64,000 nucleotides of DNA from assembly GCA_023511585.1 (NCBI GenBank), contig JAIMBF010000004.1, forward strand, positions 1 to 64,000, in the 5' to 3' direction. This DNA is from Terriglobia bacterium. GTDB taxonomy: Bacteria > Pseudomonadota > Alphaproteobacteria > Acetobacterales > Acetobacteraceae. A program made the translations under genes and the position numbers. The stretch's first letter is position 1. Every line of letters begins with the position of its first letter. Shown here in pieces: positions 32,431-41,664 of this stretch. A model generated the notes under the pieces. The model saw nothing but the letters and a program-made list of their open reading frames with translations. It was not told the origin of the DNA and made no database searches.

Positions 32431-35100
32431 ATGAGCAAATGGGTTTATTGCTTCGGCGCCGGCCGTAACGAAGGCAAGGCGGAGATGCGAAACTTGTTAG
32501 GGGGAAAAGGGGCCAACCTTGCCGAGATGGCCGCGATCGGCCTGCCTGTTCCCCCCGGCTTCACCATCACCACCGAAGTATGCACGGCATTTTATGCGAA
32601 CGACCGGCGCTACCCCGAGGGTCTTGCCGAACAGGTGCGCGACGGCTTGGCGCATGTCGAGAAAGCAGTGGGGCGCCAATTCGGCGATAAGCACAATCCG
32701 CTGCTGGTCTCGGTCCGTTCGGGCGCGCGCGTTTCCATGCCCGGCATGATGGATACCGTGCTCAACTTGGGCCTCAACGACGTGACGGTGGAAGGGCTTG
32801 CCGCGCAGGCGCGCGATGCCCGCTTCGCCTGGGACAGTTATCGCCGTTTTATCCAGATGTACGGCAACGTTGTGCTCGGCGTGGATCATCACCGTTTTGA
32901 GGAAATCATCGAGCACGTCAAACAAGATGAAGGCGTGTTGGAAGATACCGCACTCTCGGCGCAAGACTGGCACCGCGTGGTGGAAAGCTACAAAGATATG
33001 ATTCGGGCGGAAACCGGCAAACCTTTTCCGCAAGATCCCGAAGAGCAGCTTTGGGGAGCGATCGGAGCCGTCTTCGGCAGTTGGATGAACCCGCGCGCCG
33101 TCACCTATCGCAAGCTGCACGACATTCCGGCCGATTGGGGCACGGCCGTGAACGTGCAAGCGATGGTCTTCGGCAATATGGGCGATGATTGCGCAACCGG
33201 GGTTTGTTTCACGCGCGATCCTTCAACCGGGGAAAACGTTTTTTACGGCGAATATCTTCCGAACGCCCAGGGCGAAGATGTGGTTGCCGGAATCCGCACG
33301 CCGCAGCCGCTGTTGAAAGCGCGCGCCAAACCGGGAGAGGTGAGCCTGGAAGAAGCGATGCCCGAAGCCTTCGCCGAGCTTTGCCGCGTGCGCGAAATTC
33401 TGGAGCGCCACTATCGGGATATGCAGGATATCGAATTCACGATCCAGAAAGGCAAGCTCTATTTGCTGCAGACCCGCAACGGAAAGCGCACGGCGGCGGC
33501 TTCGCTCCGCATTGCCATCGACATGGCCAAAGAGGGGTTGATCGACAAAGCCGAGGCGGTGCGGCGGGTCAATCCCTCTGCGCTCGATCAACTTTTGCAC
33601 CCGACATTGGATCCCAAGGCCGAACGCAAGCTGCTGGCCAAGGGCCTTGCCGCAAGCCCCGGCGCGGCCTCCGGCGCGGTGGTGTTCAACGCCGATGAAG
33701 CAGAAAGTCGGGCGGCGAAAGGCGAGTCGGTTATTCTGGTGCGCATCGAAACCAGCCCGGAAGACATTCACGGCATGCACGCCGCCAAAGGCATTCTGAC
33801 CACGCGCGGCGGCATGACAAGCCACGCCGCCGTGGTGGCCCGCGGCATGGGCCGGCCCTGCGTTGCGGGCGCCGGCAGCATTACCGTCGATTACGCCACC
33901 CAAACGCTCACGGCCGGCGGGCATACGGTGCGCGCCGGGGAAATCATTACACTGGACGGAGCAACCGGAGAAGTCTTCCTCGGCAGCGTGCCGATGGTGG
34001 AACCGGCAATGTCCGGTGAGTTCGCGACATTGATGGAATGGGCGGATTCTTTTCGCAGGCTCAAAGTGCGCGCCAATGCGGAAACGCCGCTTGATGCCGG
34101 CACCGCCCGCAAATTCGGCGCCGAGGGCATCGGTCTTTGTCGCACCGAACATATGTTTTTCGATCCCGTGCGGATCGGCGCGGTGCGCCAGATGATCATG
34201 GCTCCCGACGAGGGCGGACGAAGGACGGCGCTCGCCAAATTGCTGCCGTTTCAACGGCAGGATTTCATCGAGATTTTCCGCATCATGGCGGGCCTGCCGG
34301 TCACCATTCGTCTGCTTGATCCGCCGCTGCATGAATTTCTTCCGCATTCCGACGAAGAACTTGCAGAGGTGGCGGAAGGGCTCGGCCTGGATTTGCAGGC
34401 AATCCGCCGGCGCGCTATGGAGCTTGCCGAAGCGAACCCGATGTTAGGGCATCGCGGTTGCCGGCTGGGTATTACCTTCCCCGAGATCTATGAAATGCAA
34501 GTGCGCGCCATTTTCGAAGGCGCGTTGGCCGTAGAGCAAGAAACCGGTGCGGCACCGTTGCCCGAAATCATGATTCCGCTTGTCGGAATGCGCCGGGAGC
34601 TGGAAATAACGCGCGCGCTTGTGGATCAGGTTGCCAAGAACGTCTTCCAAGAGGCCGGCCGGAGCATCGCCTATTCCGTCGGCACCATGATCGAGCTTCC
34701 GCGTGCCGCGCTCACCGCATCCGAAATTGCCGAAGTTGCCGATTTCTTCAGCTTCGGCACCAACGACCTGACCCAAACCACCTTCGGTCTTTCGCGCGAT
34801 GATGCCGGAAAATTCCTGCCCCGTTACATCGAACTTGGGATTTTGCCGAAAGATCCTTTTGTCTCGATCGATCGCGGCGGCGTCGGTGCTTTGGTGCGCA
34901 TGGCGGCCGAAGCCGGGCGGCGGACGAAGCCGACCTTGAAAATGGGAATTTGCGGAGAGCACGGAGGGGATCCCTCCTCGATCGCCTTTTGCGAAGAAAC
35001 GCGGCTGGATTACGTTTCCTGCAGTCCGTATCGCATCCCGATCGCGCGCTTGGCAGCAGCGCAAGCCGCGCTTGGCGCGGGCGACGACCGCACCGTATAA
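32431..35100 (+). CDS. ppdK: Pyruvate, phosphate dikinase
   Basis: An 889-residue enzyme interconverting pyruvate, ATP and phosphate with PEP, AMP and pyrophosphate. The N-terminal ATP-grasp domain has RNLLGGKGANLAEMAAIGLPVPPGFTITT in two adjoining blocks (GGKGANLAEM and PVPPGFTITT). The central phosphohistidine site is GGMTSHAAVVARGMGRPCV. The C-terminal TIM barrel has GIGLCRTEHMFF, RLLDPPLHEFLP and the active-site SFGTNDLTQTTFG. Its start has an AGGAGG ribosome-binding site and lies 12 bp after glyS. It probably serves gluconeogenesis or pyrophosphate-linked glycolysis. No PPDK regulatory protein is seen in the window. Confidence 0.95.
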   Translation: MSKWVYCFGAGRNEGKAEMRNLLGGKGANLAEMAAIGLPVPPGFTITTEVCTAFYANDRRYPEGLAEQVRDGLAHVEKAVGRQFGDKHNPLLVSVRSGARVSMPGMMDTVLNLGLNDVTVEGLAAQARDARFAWDSYRRFIQMYGNVVLGVDHHRFEEIIEHVKQDEGVLEDTALSAQDWHRVVESYKDMIRAETGKPFPQDPEEQLWGAIGAVFGSWMNPRAVTYRKLHDIPADWGTAVNVQAMVFGNMGDDCATGVCFTRDPSTGENVFYGEYLPNAQGEDVVAGIRTPQPLLKARAKPGEVSLEEAMPEAFAELCRVREILERHYRDMQDIEFTIQKGKLYLLQTRNGKRTAAASLRIAIDMAKEGLIDKAEAVRRVNPSALDQLLHPTLDPKAERKLLAKGLAASPGAASGAVVFNADEAESRAAKGESVILVRIETSPEDIHGMHAAKGILTTRGGMTSHAAVVARGMGRPCVAGAGSITVDYATQTLTAGGHTVRAGEIITLDGATGEVFLGSVPMVEPAMSGEFATLMEWADSFRRLKVRANAETPLDAGTARKFGAEGIGLCRTEHMFFDPVRIGAVRQMIMAPDEGGRRTALAKLLPFQRQDFIEIFRIMAGLPVTIRLLDPPLHEFLPHSDEELAEVAEGLGLDLQAIRRRAMELAEANPMLGHRGCRLGITFPEIYEMQVRAIFEGALAVEQETGAAPLPEIMIPLVGMRRELEITRALVDQVAKNVFQEAGRSIAYSVGTMIELPRAALTASEIAEVADFFSFGTNDLTQTTFGLSRDDAGKFLPRYIELGILPKDPFVSIDRGGVGALVRMAAEAGRRTKPTLKMGICGEHGGDPSSIAFCEETRLDYVSCSPYRIPIARLAAAQAALGAGDDRTV

Positions 35101-35209
35101 GGCAGATGAGCGCCCTCGGCGCGAGAAGACAACCGCTGCCGGGGGAGTTTTTCGAAAATGCCGGCTTGTTCCCAGTAGCGCCGCCGCGGGTTAAGGAAGC
35201 CTCCGCCCG

Positions 35210-36652
35210 ATGCCGCTCAAGAGCATCTTTTCGGTAAGCCAGCCGCGATCGGGCCACCATCTGATGGAAATGATGCTCCGCGCAAGCTTGCGCGAACGCT
35301 TCCGTTACTGCGAGTTTTACACAGAGCCGGGGTGTTGCGGCGCCGTTCCATGCAGGCGAAGGCAAGAATTCGCCTTTCAGAACTATGCGCTTTTCATGCA
35401 GAAAAGCCACGATATGAACGCTGCCGATCCGTTGCCGAAGGATGTTGATTTAATACTCATTCAAACCCGCGAACCAACATTGCGTTCGCTTTCCAACTAC
35501 GAGCTTGATCTTCGTTTTCACAACCTTGCGCATTCGCCGCCGTATTTGCAGTATTTTCTGGCGACGGAAGCCTTTTACGACGTCCGTTTTTACCAGAAAT
35601 GGATAAAACCGGAGCGCGAGAACGCTCTGTTGCTTCGCTACGAGGATTTGCTTCTTGCACCAAGTGATTCTCTCGCGTGTCTTTTGAAGCGCTTGGAAAT
35701 AGAAATAACCGAAGACGATCTCACGGCCGGCGTGAGAGAAGTGCGCTTTTCTTCCGCCGATCGTTCTTCTTTTACACTGCGGAAAATGGAGACAAGCCGG
35801 TTTTTCGAGCAGAGCATTTTCCTGGAGTTTTTAAGCCTCCTCTCCCACGAAGCAAACTACCTCGGCTATCGGCCTTGGCGCGAACCGGCAAAATCGAGTG
35901 GAACGATCGGGGCAATTTATCAAGCGCTGCGGGCTGCACACGAACGCAACTTCCCCGCCGTTCTGGCAGCGGTTGGGCCCATCCTGCATCCAGAAGCCGT
36001 CTGGCCCGGCGTCTGGCAGCTTTATGCCGAGGCATTATTGGGCATCGGCGAGCATAAAATCGGCTATAGGATGCTGGAAAAACTCCTGCGGATTCACCCG
36101 GAATACCTCGACGGTTATCTCGCATTGGCAACTATCGAGCGCAATCTCGGTAATCTGGAAGCGGCGCGTACTCTGGTCCGCACCGGGGTGGAACGAACGG
36201 GCAATGTGATCCGTGCGCGCGAATTTCTCACGTATGACTGGCCGGACGAAGCGCTTCGCGCTTGGGTTCCGAATGTCGCGGAAACAGTCAGCCGTGACGA
36301 TGTGATCGCGGCGTTTCGCTGGATTCTGGGCCGGGAGCCCGAGTCCGAGGACGTGATTACGGCGCATCTGCGCTGTCTTGGTGCACAGGATTTGCGGCTG
36401 ACGCTGCTCCGATCGAACGAATTTCGGAAATTTTTTGCAGGCTTGCGTCAAACGGGGTCGAGCGAGAGGTCTCGAAGCGAGCCTTCGATGCTGCTCTCGG
36501 CAGAGCTTGTTCGGGAAGCGTTTCGCTGGGTTCTCGGCCGAGAGCCGGAATCGGCAACCGTTATCGCTGCGCATCAGAAGGCGCGTTCGCCGGAAGAGCT
36601 TCGATATATTTTGCTGAACTCAGAGGAATTTCGAAGACTCTTTCCCCCCTAA
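35210..36652 (+). CDS. Sulfotransferase-like protein with helical repeats and two C-terminal DUF4214-like repeats
   Basis: A 480-residue multidomain protein. The N-terminal region resembles PAPS-dependent sulfotransferases: the 5'-phosphosulfate loop-like VSQPRSGHHLMEMML at residues 8-22, a later IQTREPTLRSLSNYE, and NALLLRYEDLLLAPSDSL with the typical RYEDL. A helical TPR-like section follows (residues about 230-345; LLRIHPEYLDGYLALATIERNLGNLEAA). The C-terminus carries two similar units, FRWILGREPESEDVI and FRWVLGREPESATVI, each followed by LR-LL-NS/EEF, resembling DUF4214-type repeats of envelope proteins. It may modify a surface glycan. No signal peptide is present. Function beyond the fold is inferred. 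Confidence 0.65.
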   Translation: MPLKSIFSVSQPRSGHHLMEMMLRASLRERFRYCEFYTEPGCCGAVPCRRRQEFAFQNYALFMQKSHDMNAADPLPKDVDLILIQTREPTLRSLSNYELDLRFHNLAHSPPYLQYFLATEAFYDVRFYQKWIKPERENALLLRYEDLLLAPSDSLACLLKRLEIEITEDDLTAGVREVRFSSADRSSFTLRKMETSRFFEQSIFLEFLSLLSHEANYLGYRPWREPAKSSGTIGAIYQALRAAHERNFPAVLAAVGPILHPEAVWPGVWQLYAEALLGIGEHKIGYRMLEKLLRIHPEYLDGYLALATIERNLGNLEAARTLVRTGVERTGNVIRAREFLTYDWPDEALRAWVPNVAETVSRDDVIAAFRWILGREPESEDVITAHLRCLGAQDLRLTLLRSNEFRKFFAGLRQTGSSERSRSEPSMLLSAELVREAFRWVLGREPESATVIAAHQKARSPEELRYILLNSEEFRRLFPP

Positions 36653-36839
36653 CGCGGCAGTGTTTGGCCGGGCAACGCGCTCTCGGGCTCGGCACGGCGT
36701 GATGCGCGCGGTCTTTGTGTTTTTTGTCTGCATCGCCCAATATCGCTTGCGACGGTTCGCAGCCGGCATGCATATGCATCCGCAGCGGCGGGAACGGTGG
36801 CTGTGGTTCAGGTGTAAGCAGGAAAGGGAGCAAACGAAA

Positions 36840-37526
36840 ATGGGCGTAACCCGGTTCAGCGGCATTCGTGCCTGCGTGTTCGATGCCTACGGCACGCTGT
36901 TCGATTATGCCTCGGCCGCCGCACGCTGCCGAGATGTTCTCGGCGATCGGCTGGATCGTCTCAATGCGCTCTGGCGGGACAAGCAGCTTCAGTATACCTG
37001 GCTTCGCACCTTGCAAGGACGGCATGCGGATTTCTGGCAAGTGACCGGCGAGGCGCTGGACTTTGTATTGGAAACACTCGAAATCCGCGATGCCGCGCTG
37101 CGCGACCGGCTGATGAATCTCTATCTCACGCTCGATGCGTTTCCCGAAGTGCCGGCCGTGCTGGAGCACGTCAAGAAGGCCGGGCTGAAGACGGCCATCC
37201 TTTCCAACGGCTCCCCCGCCATGCTTCAGGCGGCGATCAAGCATGCCGGGATCGAGCATCTTTTGGATGAAGTCCTCTCGGTGGAAGACGTGGGCGTCTA
37301 CAAGCCGCATCCCAAGGTCTATCAGCTCGCCGTGGACCGTCTCGGTCTTGCGCCGCAGCAGATTGTCTTTCAATCTTCGAACGCTTGGGACGCTTATGCC
37401 GCTTCCGCCTTCGGCATGCGCGTGGTTTGGTGCAACCGCTACGGCCAGCGTCCGGAACGCTTGCCGGGGAAGCCGGACTGCGAGATCCGCTCACTGACCG
37501 AACTTCCCGCATTGATCGGCGCCTAG
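36840..37526 (+). CDS. Haloacid dehalogenase, type II
   Basis: A 228-residue HAD-superfamily L-2-haloacid dehalogenase. The catalytic nucleophile is in VFDAYGTLFDYAS, the second motif in AILSNGSPAMLQ, the Lys/Pro region in VGVYKPHPKVY, and the acidic motif in FQSSNAWDAYAAS, with the type II-specific Ser-Asn-x-Trp-Asp pattern. It hydrolyses short 2-haloacids or related substrates in the cytoplasm. The ATG at 36840 has an AAAGGGAG ribosome-binding site 9 bp upstream. The 187 bp upstream contain no gene I can recognise. Confidence 0.9.
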   Translation: MGVTRFSGIRACVFDAYGTLFDYASAAARCRDVLGDRLDRLNALWRDKQLQYTWLRTLQGRHADFWQVTGEALDFVLETLEIRDAALRDRLMNLYLTLDAFPEVPAVLEHVKKAGLKTAILSNGSPAMLQAAIKHAGIEHLLDEVLSVEDVGVYKPHPKVYQLAVDRLGLAPQQIVFQSSNAWDAYAASAFGMRVVWCNRYGQRPERLPGKPDCEIRSLTELPALIGA

Positions 37527-37574
37527 CAGGGCTTTGGCCTTGGCGGGAGGCGAAACCGCTCTACACTCGGCGAC

Positions 37575-39377
37575 ATGTTCGATTCGAGCGAAATCCTCAC
37601 CGCGCATAAAACGCCCGTGATGGTTGTGGACGATCCTGTGCTTGTCTTCGGCGGCGTCTACAGCAATCTTGAAGCGCTCGAAGCGCTGCTTGCCGAAGCG
37701 GAACGGCGCGGCATCCCGCCCGCGCGCATGGTCTGCACGGGCGATGTCGTGGCCTACGGCGCCAATCCGGCGGAATGCGTCGCGCTCATCCGGAAGTATG
37801 AGATCGCCACCGTACTCGGTAACTGCGAGGAACAGCTGGCGCTGGAAGCCGAGGATTGCGGCTGCGGATTTGCCCCGGGCTCCGTCTGCGAGCGTCTCTC
37901 CAGTGCCTGGTTCGCTTATGCAAGCGCCCGGATTGATCGGGATGCCCGCCTTTGGATGGCGCGCCTGCCGCGGCGCATCGATTTGATCATCGGCGGCTCT
38001 CGCTTGGCCGTTGTTCACGGCGCGCCAAGCCGGATCAACCGCTTTTTGTTCCGCTCGCATCCCGAGGAATGGTTTGTCCGCGAGCTTGAGCCCTTAAAGG
38101 CGGAGGGCGTGATCGGCGTAATCGGCGGCCACTCCGGCCTTGGGTTCAGCCGTTCCGTGGGCGGGCGGCTTTGGCACAATGCCGGGGCCATTGGTCTGCC
38201 GGCAAACGACGGCACGCCGCGCACCTGGTTCTCCATCCTTTCGCCTTGCCCGGAGCGGGCAAGGGGTCTCATGATCGCGCATCTTCCGCTGGCCTACGAC
38301 TATCGGCGCGCCGCGCAAGCCATGCGAAAGGCCGGCCTGCCCGAGGGCTACGCCGATGCGCTCGAGTCCGGCATTTGGCCGAGTTTTGACGTTCTGCCCC
38401 GCGCCGAGCAGGCGGCAACAGGCGTTCCGCTCTCGGCAAGCGGTTTTCGCTGGCCGGACGATCCCGCTCCGGCTTTGCCCGCACCGCCCGAGCCGGTGGC
38501 ATCGGTCGCGCTCGAATCACTGGAAACGCTTTGGTTCAACACGGGCACGCTTTGCAATATCGCCTGCACCGGCTGCTATATCGAAAGCAGCCCGCGCAAC
38601 GACCGGCTTGCCTATCTCTCGTTCTCCGAGTTCCTCCGCCTGCTTGAGGAAGCCGAAGCCGCACACCCGGAGCTTCTTGAAATCGGCTTTACCGGTGGGG
38701 AGCCTTTTCTCAATCCCCATGCGCTCTCCATGATCGAGCATGCCTTGGCCCGCGGGTATCGCGTGCTGGTTCTCACCAATGCCATGCGGCCAATGCAGCG
38801 CCATCAAAAAACCTTGCGTCGGCTCCGCGGTCTTTACGGGGGGCGGCTCGCGATGCGCGTTTCGCTTGACCATTACACAGCGGAGGGGCACGAGCGGGTT
38901 CGCGGCGCCGGCACCTGGGCCCCGGCGCTCAGGGGTCTGCGCTGGCTTTGCGCGGAAGGGTTTGCGCCTGCCGTGGCCGCGCGCTTCAACCCGGAAATCG
39001 AGGACGAAGCCGCCCTACGTGCCGGGTTTGCGCGTCTTTTTGCGGCGGAAGGCTTCGCAATCGATGCCGCCGATCCGCGCGCCCTTGTGCTCTTTCCGGA
39101 ACTCGCCGAGCCGGCCGAGGTTCAGTCCGTTCCGGCTTCCGCATGGCATGCCATGCATCCGCGCGGGCGCGATACCATGTGCCGGACCTCGCGCATGGTG
39201 GTGCAGCGCAAAGGTTCGGCGCGCGCCTCGGTGGTGGCTTGCACGCTGCTGCCGTATGATTCGCGCTTCGATCTCGGCGAGACCCTGGCGGAAGCCGCGC
39301 GCCCGGTGGCTCTTGCACATCCGCATTGCGCCCGGTTTTGCGTCTTCGGCGGCGCCTCCTGCGCCAGCGTTAGATAA
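37575..39377 (+). CDS. Metallophosphoesterase-radical SAM fusion protein
   Basis: A 600-residue fusion. Residues about 15-290 resemble calcineurin-like phosphoesterases (CTGDVVAYGANPAEC, VLGNCEEQLA, AVVHGAPSRINRFLF, IGGHSGLGFSRS, HNAGAIGLPANDGTPRTWF). The first metal motif DxHGN is replaced by GGVYSN and GHTH by GHSG. Residues about 320-600 form a radical SAM domain with CNIACTGCYIESSP (CxxxCxxC cluster), GFTGGEPFLNP and extra C-terminal cysteines (MCRTS, HCARFCVFGGASC) that could bind an auxiliary cluster. Similar phosphoesterase proteins with a GG-x-YSN motif are recalled next to separate radical SAM genes. Substrate unknown. Confidence 0.75.
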   Translation: MFDSSEILTAHKTPVMVVDDPVLVFGGVYSNLEALEALLAEAERRGIPPARMVCTGDVVAYGANPAECVALIRKYEIATVLGNCEEQLALEAEDCGCGFAPGSVCERLSSAWFAYASARIDRDARLWMARLPRRIDLIIGGSRLAVVHGAPSRINRFLFRSHPEEWFVRELEPLKAEGVIGVIGGHSGLGFSRSVGGRLWHNAGAIGLPANDGTPRTWFSILSPCPERARGLMIAHLPLAYDYRRAAQAMRKAGLPEGYADALESGIWPSFDVLPRAEQAATGVPLSASGFRWPDDPAPALPAPPEPVASVALESLETLWFNTGTLCNIACTGCYIESSPRNDRLAYLSFSEFLRLLEEAEAAHPELLEIGFTGGEPFLNPHALSMIEHALARGYRVLVLTNAMRPMQRHQKTLRRLRGLYGGRLAMRVSLDHYTAEGHERVRGAGTWAPALRGLRWLCAEGFAPAVAARFNPEIEDEAALRAGFARLFAAEGFAIDAADPRALVLFPELAEPAEVQSVPASAWHAMHPRGRDTMCRTSRMVVQRKGSARASVVACTLLPYDSRFDLGETLAEAARPVALAHPHCARFCVFGGASCASVR

Positions 39378-39424
39378 GGCACGCTCGGCCGGGAATTCCG
39401 CTTCGTACCGAGATTCTCACAGTA

Positions 39425-40303
39425 TCAAGGGCTTTGGGGCGGGTAGTGCCAAAAGCCACTCTCGCTGATCTCCCACTCCGCCTTCGCACCGTTGGAAATC
39501 GTCGAGCCCGGAATCCAAAGCGGCTTGTGGTCAAGTTCCGCCAATCCGTCCGTGCCGGTCCGATCCCACCCGGCAAGACATTCCAAGGCGCCAACCATTG
39601 TGTTATCGCTATTATTTCTTAAGGCGTGCGCAAAAACCACGCCGCTGGAGATGCAAGGCGTATTTGCTTCAAGGATTGGTTTCGTACCGAAAACATCAGA
39701 GGCTTCACTCCAATTGACCCGCCGCACGCGACCTAGACCGTAGCGCGTGTCACCACCCAAGAAGAGGAGATCGATCTTCGAGATCTCACGGGCGATCTCC
39801 TCGGAACGGCAAAACACGTAGCCGACGAGACCGACCGGGCTTGGTTGCTCATTCGCCGCAGGCCTCCAGAATGGGCCGATGCATTCCGTCTCCCGGAGTG
39901 ATCCCTCGGCGGCAGCATCGGCGGTCGGATCGATGGCTGTGCCGGGCCGTGTGTCGAGAAGCCAGCTTCGAAAAACGCGATCGGGCATGCACCCTCGCGT
40001 TTCCCGCTGCCATACAAGACCGTTCCCGCGCTTGAAAATCGGCAGCCAAGGCACAAAGCGATCTTCCGAGAGTCCCGCCGGGAACAAATACGTCAAGCGC
40101 GCTTGTTTGCGGAGCTTTTCTCCGAGTTCGGTGTATTTGGGGAAATCGTTGCTGTCGTTGCGTGCCAACTCCGCGGTCATCGCCCCCCAAACCGCGCGTG
40201 CGGGAACATAAAGCCGACAGCGATTGAGCGTTCCGGCCGGTGGCATCCCGATCGAAAGCGGCGCCTCGAGTTGCCAGACCCAACGATAGAGCAACCAGCT
40301 CAC
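39425..40303 (-). CDS. Type III CRISPR RAMP protein, probable Cas5/Cmr3-position subunit
   Basis: A 292-residue RAMP-superfamily protein, last gene of the type III operon. The N-terminal ferredoxin-like strand carries LEAPLSIGMPPAGTLNRCR and YVPARAVWGAMTAEL, the usual start of RAMP folds. Near residue 195 is the glycine-rich loop LGGDTRYGLGRVRRV, a RAMP signature. Cmr1-, Cmr4- and Cmr5-like genes and another RAMP are upstream, so by elimination this may be the Cas5/Cmr3-type subunit that holds the crRNA 5' tag. The GTG start lies 3 bp after the Cmr5-like stop. The exact subfamily is uncertain; it could instead be a Cas7-group protein. Confidence 0.65.
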   Translation of the reverse strand: MSWLLYRWVWQLEAPLSIGMPPAGTLNRCRLYVPARAVWGAMTAELARNDSNDFPKYTELGEKLRKQARLTYLFPAGLSEDRFVPWLPIFKRGNGLVWQRETRGCMPDRVFRSWLLDTRPGTAIDPTADAAAEGSLRETECIGPFWRPAANEQPSPVGLVGYVFCRSEEIAREISKIDLLFLGGDTRYGLGRVRRVNWSEASDVFGTKPILEANTPCISSGVVFAHALRNNSDNTMVGALECLAGWDRTGTDGLAELDHKPLWIPGSTISNGAKAEWEISESGFWHYPPQSP

Positions 40304-40306
40304 GTT

Positions 40307-40669
40307 TTATTTTCCCGCCTCGCTTTGCGCTTTAACGTGATAGCGCGCGTATATCAGCGTTTGGCGAAGAAGATCACGTGCGAAGAGCAGATCGTCTAGG
40401 TGAGTGGCCAGGCTTTTCAGCTCCTCGAAGACGTTATTGTTATTCGTAGATTGGGAAAGCAGCGGTTGCCCATGGGGGGTTTTCTTGAGAAAATCCCAGC
40501 ATTTTTTATAGATCGTATCTTGATTTTTTTCTCGAGCCTTGAGGTAGAGGAAAAACGCGTAAACCCCTTGTTCTTCAAGAACGCCGAGAGCATCCGTGAG
40601 GAGCTTTTCATCAGCCTCACGCGCAAGTTCTCTTCCGAGTGCGGCGCATTCGAAGTCGAGATTTTGCAT
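40307..40669 (-). CDS. Cmr5-like small subunit of type III effector
   Basis: A 120-residue all-helical protein fitting the small (Cas11/Cmr5) subunit that lines the target strand in type III complexes. It contains TDALGVLEEQGVYAFFLYLKAR, resembling the Cmr5 core, then YKKCWDFLKK and a last helix LLRQTLIYARYHVKAQ. Its ATG overlaps the cmr4-like stop by one base (TGATG), and the next RAMP starts 3 bp after its stop. The assignment rests on size, helicity and position more than on a strong motif. The longer frame starting at 40714 is rejected because it ignores the coupled ATG. Confidence 0.65.
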   Translation of the reverse strand: MQNLDFECAALGRELAREADEKLLTDALGVLEEQGVYAFFLYLKAREKNQDTIYKKCWDFLKKTPHGQPLLSQSTNNNNVFEELKSLATHLDDLLFARDLLRQTLIYARYHVKAQSEAGK

Positions 40670-41664
40670 CAGGATCCCCCCTGCGCCTCGCTTGAGAAAG
40701 ATCTCTCGTCGCAATCATTCTTCGTAAGAACTTGGAGCCGTCCCATTCCGCGCGTTCCCATCCCGCCGATACCGAGATGTTCGAGGTAAGGATGAGCGAG
40801 CTTCACCACTGCGAAGACTTTACACGGTGTGTCCATTTTTTGATCCTTGATCGTTGCACACACTTCCTGTCCGCCGACTTTGAAATGTGCCGGGTTTTTG
40901 CAAATAACATTCCAGACCAGCACGGTGGTGCGCGGCAGCGCCTCGTAGGTGAACAGCGCGCCCTCTTCGGCGGCGCCCGTCTTCGGGTTGATGGACACAG
41001 AGGTCCGCACCTCCAAGTTGCTGTTCACGATATGGGAAAAGAGCTTGTCCGAGACCACGGCCAAGCGTTCGCGCACAAAGCTTGGAACACTGCTTGGAAC
41101 ACTGCTTGGAACACTGAGTTTGCTCTTTGGGGCATCGATCTCATCAAGGGGCTTTGTCGGTAACAGCAGCCAGCCGAGATTCAGCGGTTGGCGGGAGCCG
41201 TCGCATCGATAAACGGCATCCTCCGTCACATTCTGAATTTCATGCCCGAGCACACGCGCAGCCATCGGGCAAGTCAGCCAGACCGGCCCCTCACGCGTCG
41301 CCACCGGAAACAGCAGCACGTGCGCGTCGCTGAAGGCCGCAAGCCCGGCAAAACCGCCGCCGTTTCCGCGTGCAAAGCCGAAAACCGTACAAATCGGGCA
41401 ATCCGCTTTTCCGCAATGGCCGCCTTTTCCGGCCTTGCCCGGTTGCCCTTGGCCGGCGCAGTCGGGAAATTTGCCTTCTTCGGCCATTGCCGCATAAGTT
41501 CGTATCACGCCGGCAAGGCTGGAGCCCGGAATCTTCGGCACGCGGGTCACCGGGTCGCGGACGATGGAGAGATCCACCCGCCCGAGCCGCGCACCGCCGG
41601 TGCCCACATGGATGGGGTCGATCGCCATGCCGAGGACCGTCAAGGATTGATAACTCGGTGTCAT
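40669..41664 (-). CDS. cmr4: Cmr4-like type III CRISPR RAMP (backbone, target-RNA nuclease)
   Basis: A 331-residue Cas7-group RAMP that should polymerise along the crRNA. The Cmr4 start pattern is clear: AIDPIHVGTGGARLGRVDLSIVRDP, here seen as DPIHVGTGG and LGRVDLSIVRDP, followed by VPKIPGSSLAGVIRTYAAMAE and a small cysteine cluster (CGKADCPICTVFG). The aspartate in RVDLSI matches the position that cleaves target RNA in studied Cmr4 proteins. The C-terminal glycine loop is GIGGMGTRGMGRLQ. The ATG at 41664 overlaps the csx11 stop as ATGA. A 3x12-bp tandem repeat adds the loop (SVPS)3. Confidence 0.85.
   Translation of the reverse strand: MTPSYQSLTVLGMAIDPIHVGTGGARLGRVDLSIVRDPVTRVPKIPGSSLAGVIRTYAAMAEEGKFPDCAGQGQPGKAGKGGHCGKADCPICTVFGFARGNGGGFAGLAAFSDAHVLLFPVATREGPVWLTCPMAARVLGHEIQNVTEDAVYRCDGSRQPLNLGWLLLPTKPLDEIDAPKSKLSVPSSVPSSVPSFVRERLAVVSDKLFSHIVNSNLEVRTSVSINPKTGAAEEGALFTYEALPRTTVLVWNVICKNPAHFKVGGQEVCATIKDQKMDTPCKVFAVVKLAHPYLEHLGIGGMGTRGMGRLQVLTKNDCDERSFSSEAQGGS
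41081..41116. repeat. Three perfect 12-bp tandem repeats inside the cmr4-like gene
   Basis: CTTGGAACACTG is repeated three times without mismatch. On the coding strand it gives three Ser-Val-Pro-Ser units in a loop of the Cmr4-like protein. The unit is a multiple of three, so copy-number change would not shift the frame. It is not a CRISPR array: there are no spacers. Confidence 0.9.

Noticed and set aside
35113-35127. GCGCC-CTC-GGCGC hairpin after ppdK as an intrinsic terminator
   Set aside because: The stem is only five base pairs and no T-run follows.
41081-41116. Short tandem repeat as a CRISPR array
   Set aside because: Units are contiguous 12-bp copies with no spacers and lie in frame inside the cmr4-like gene.
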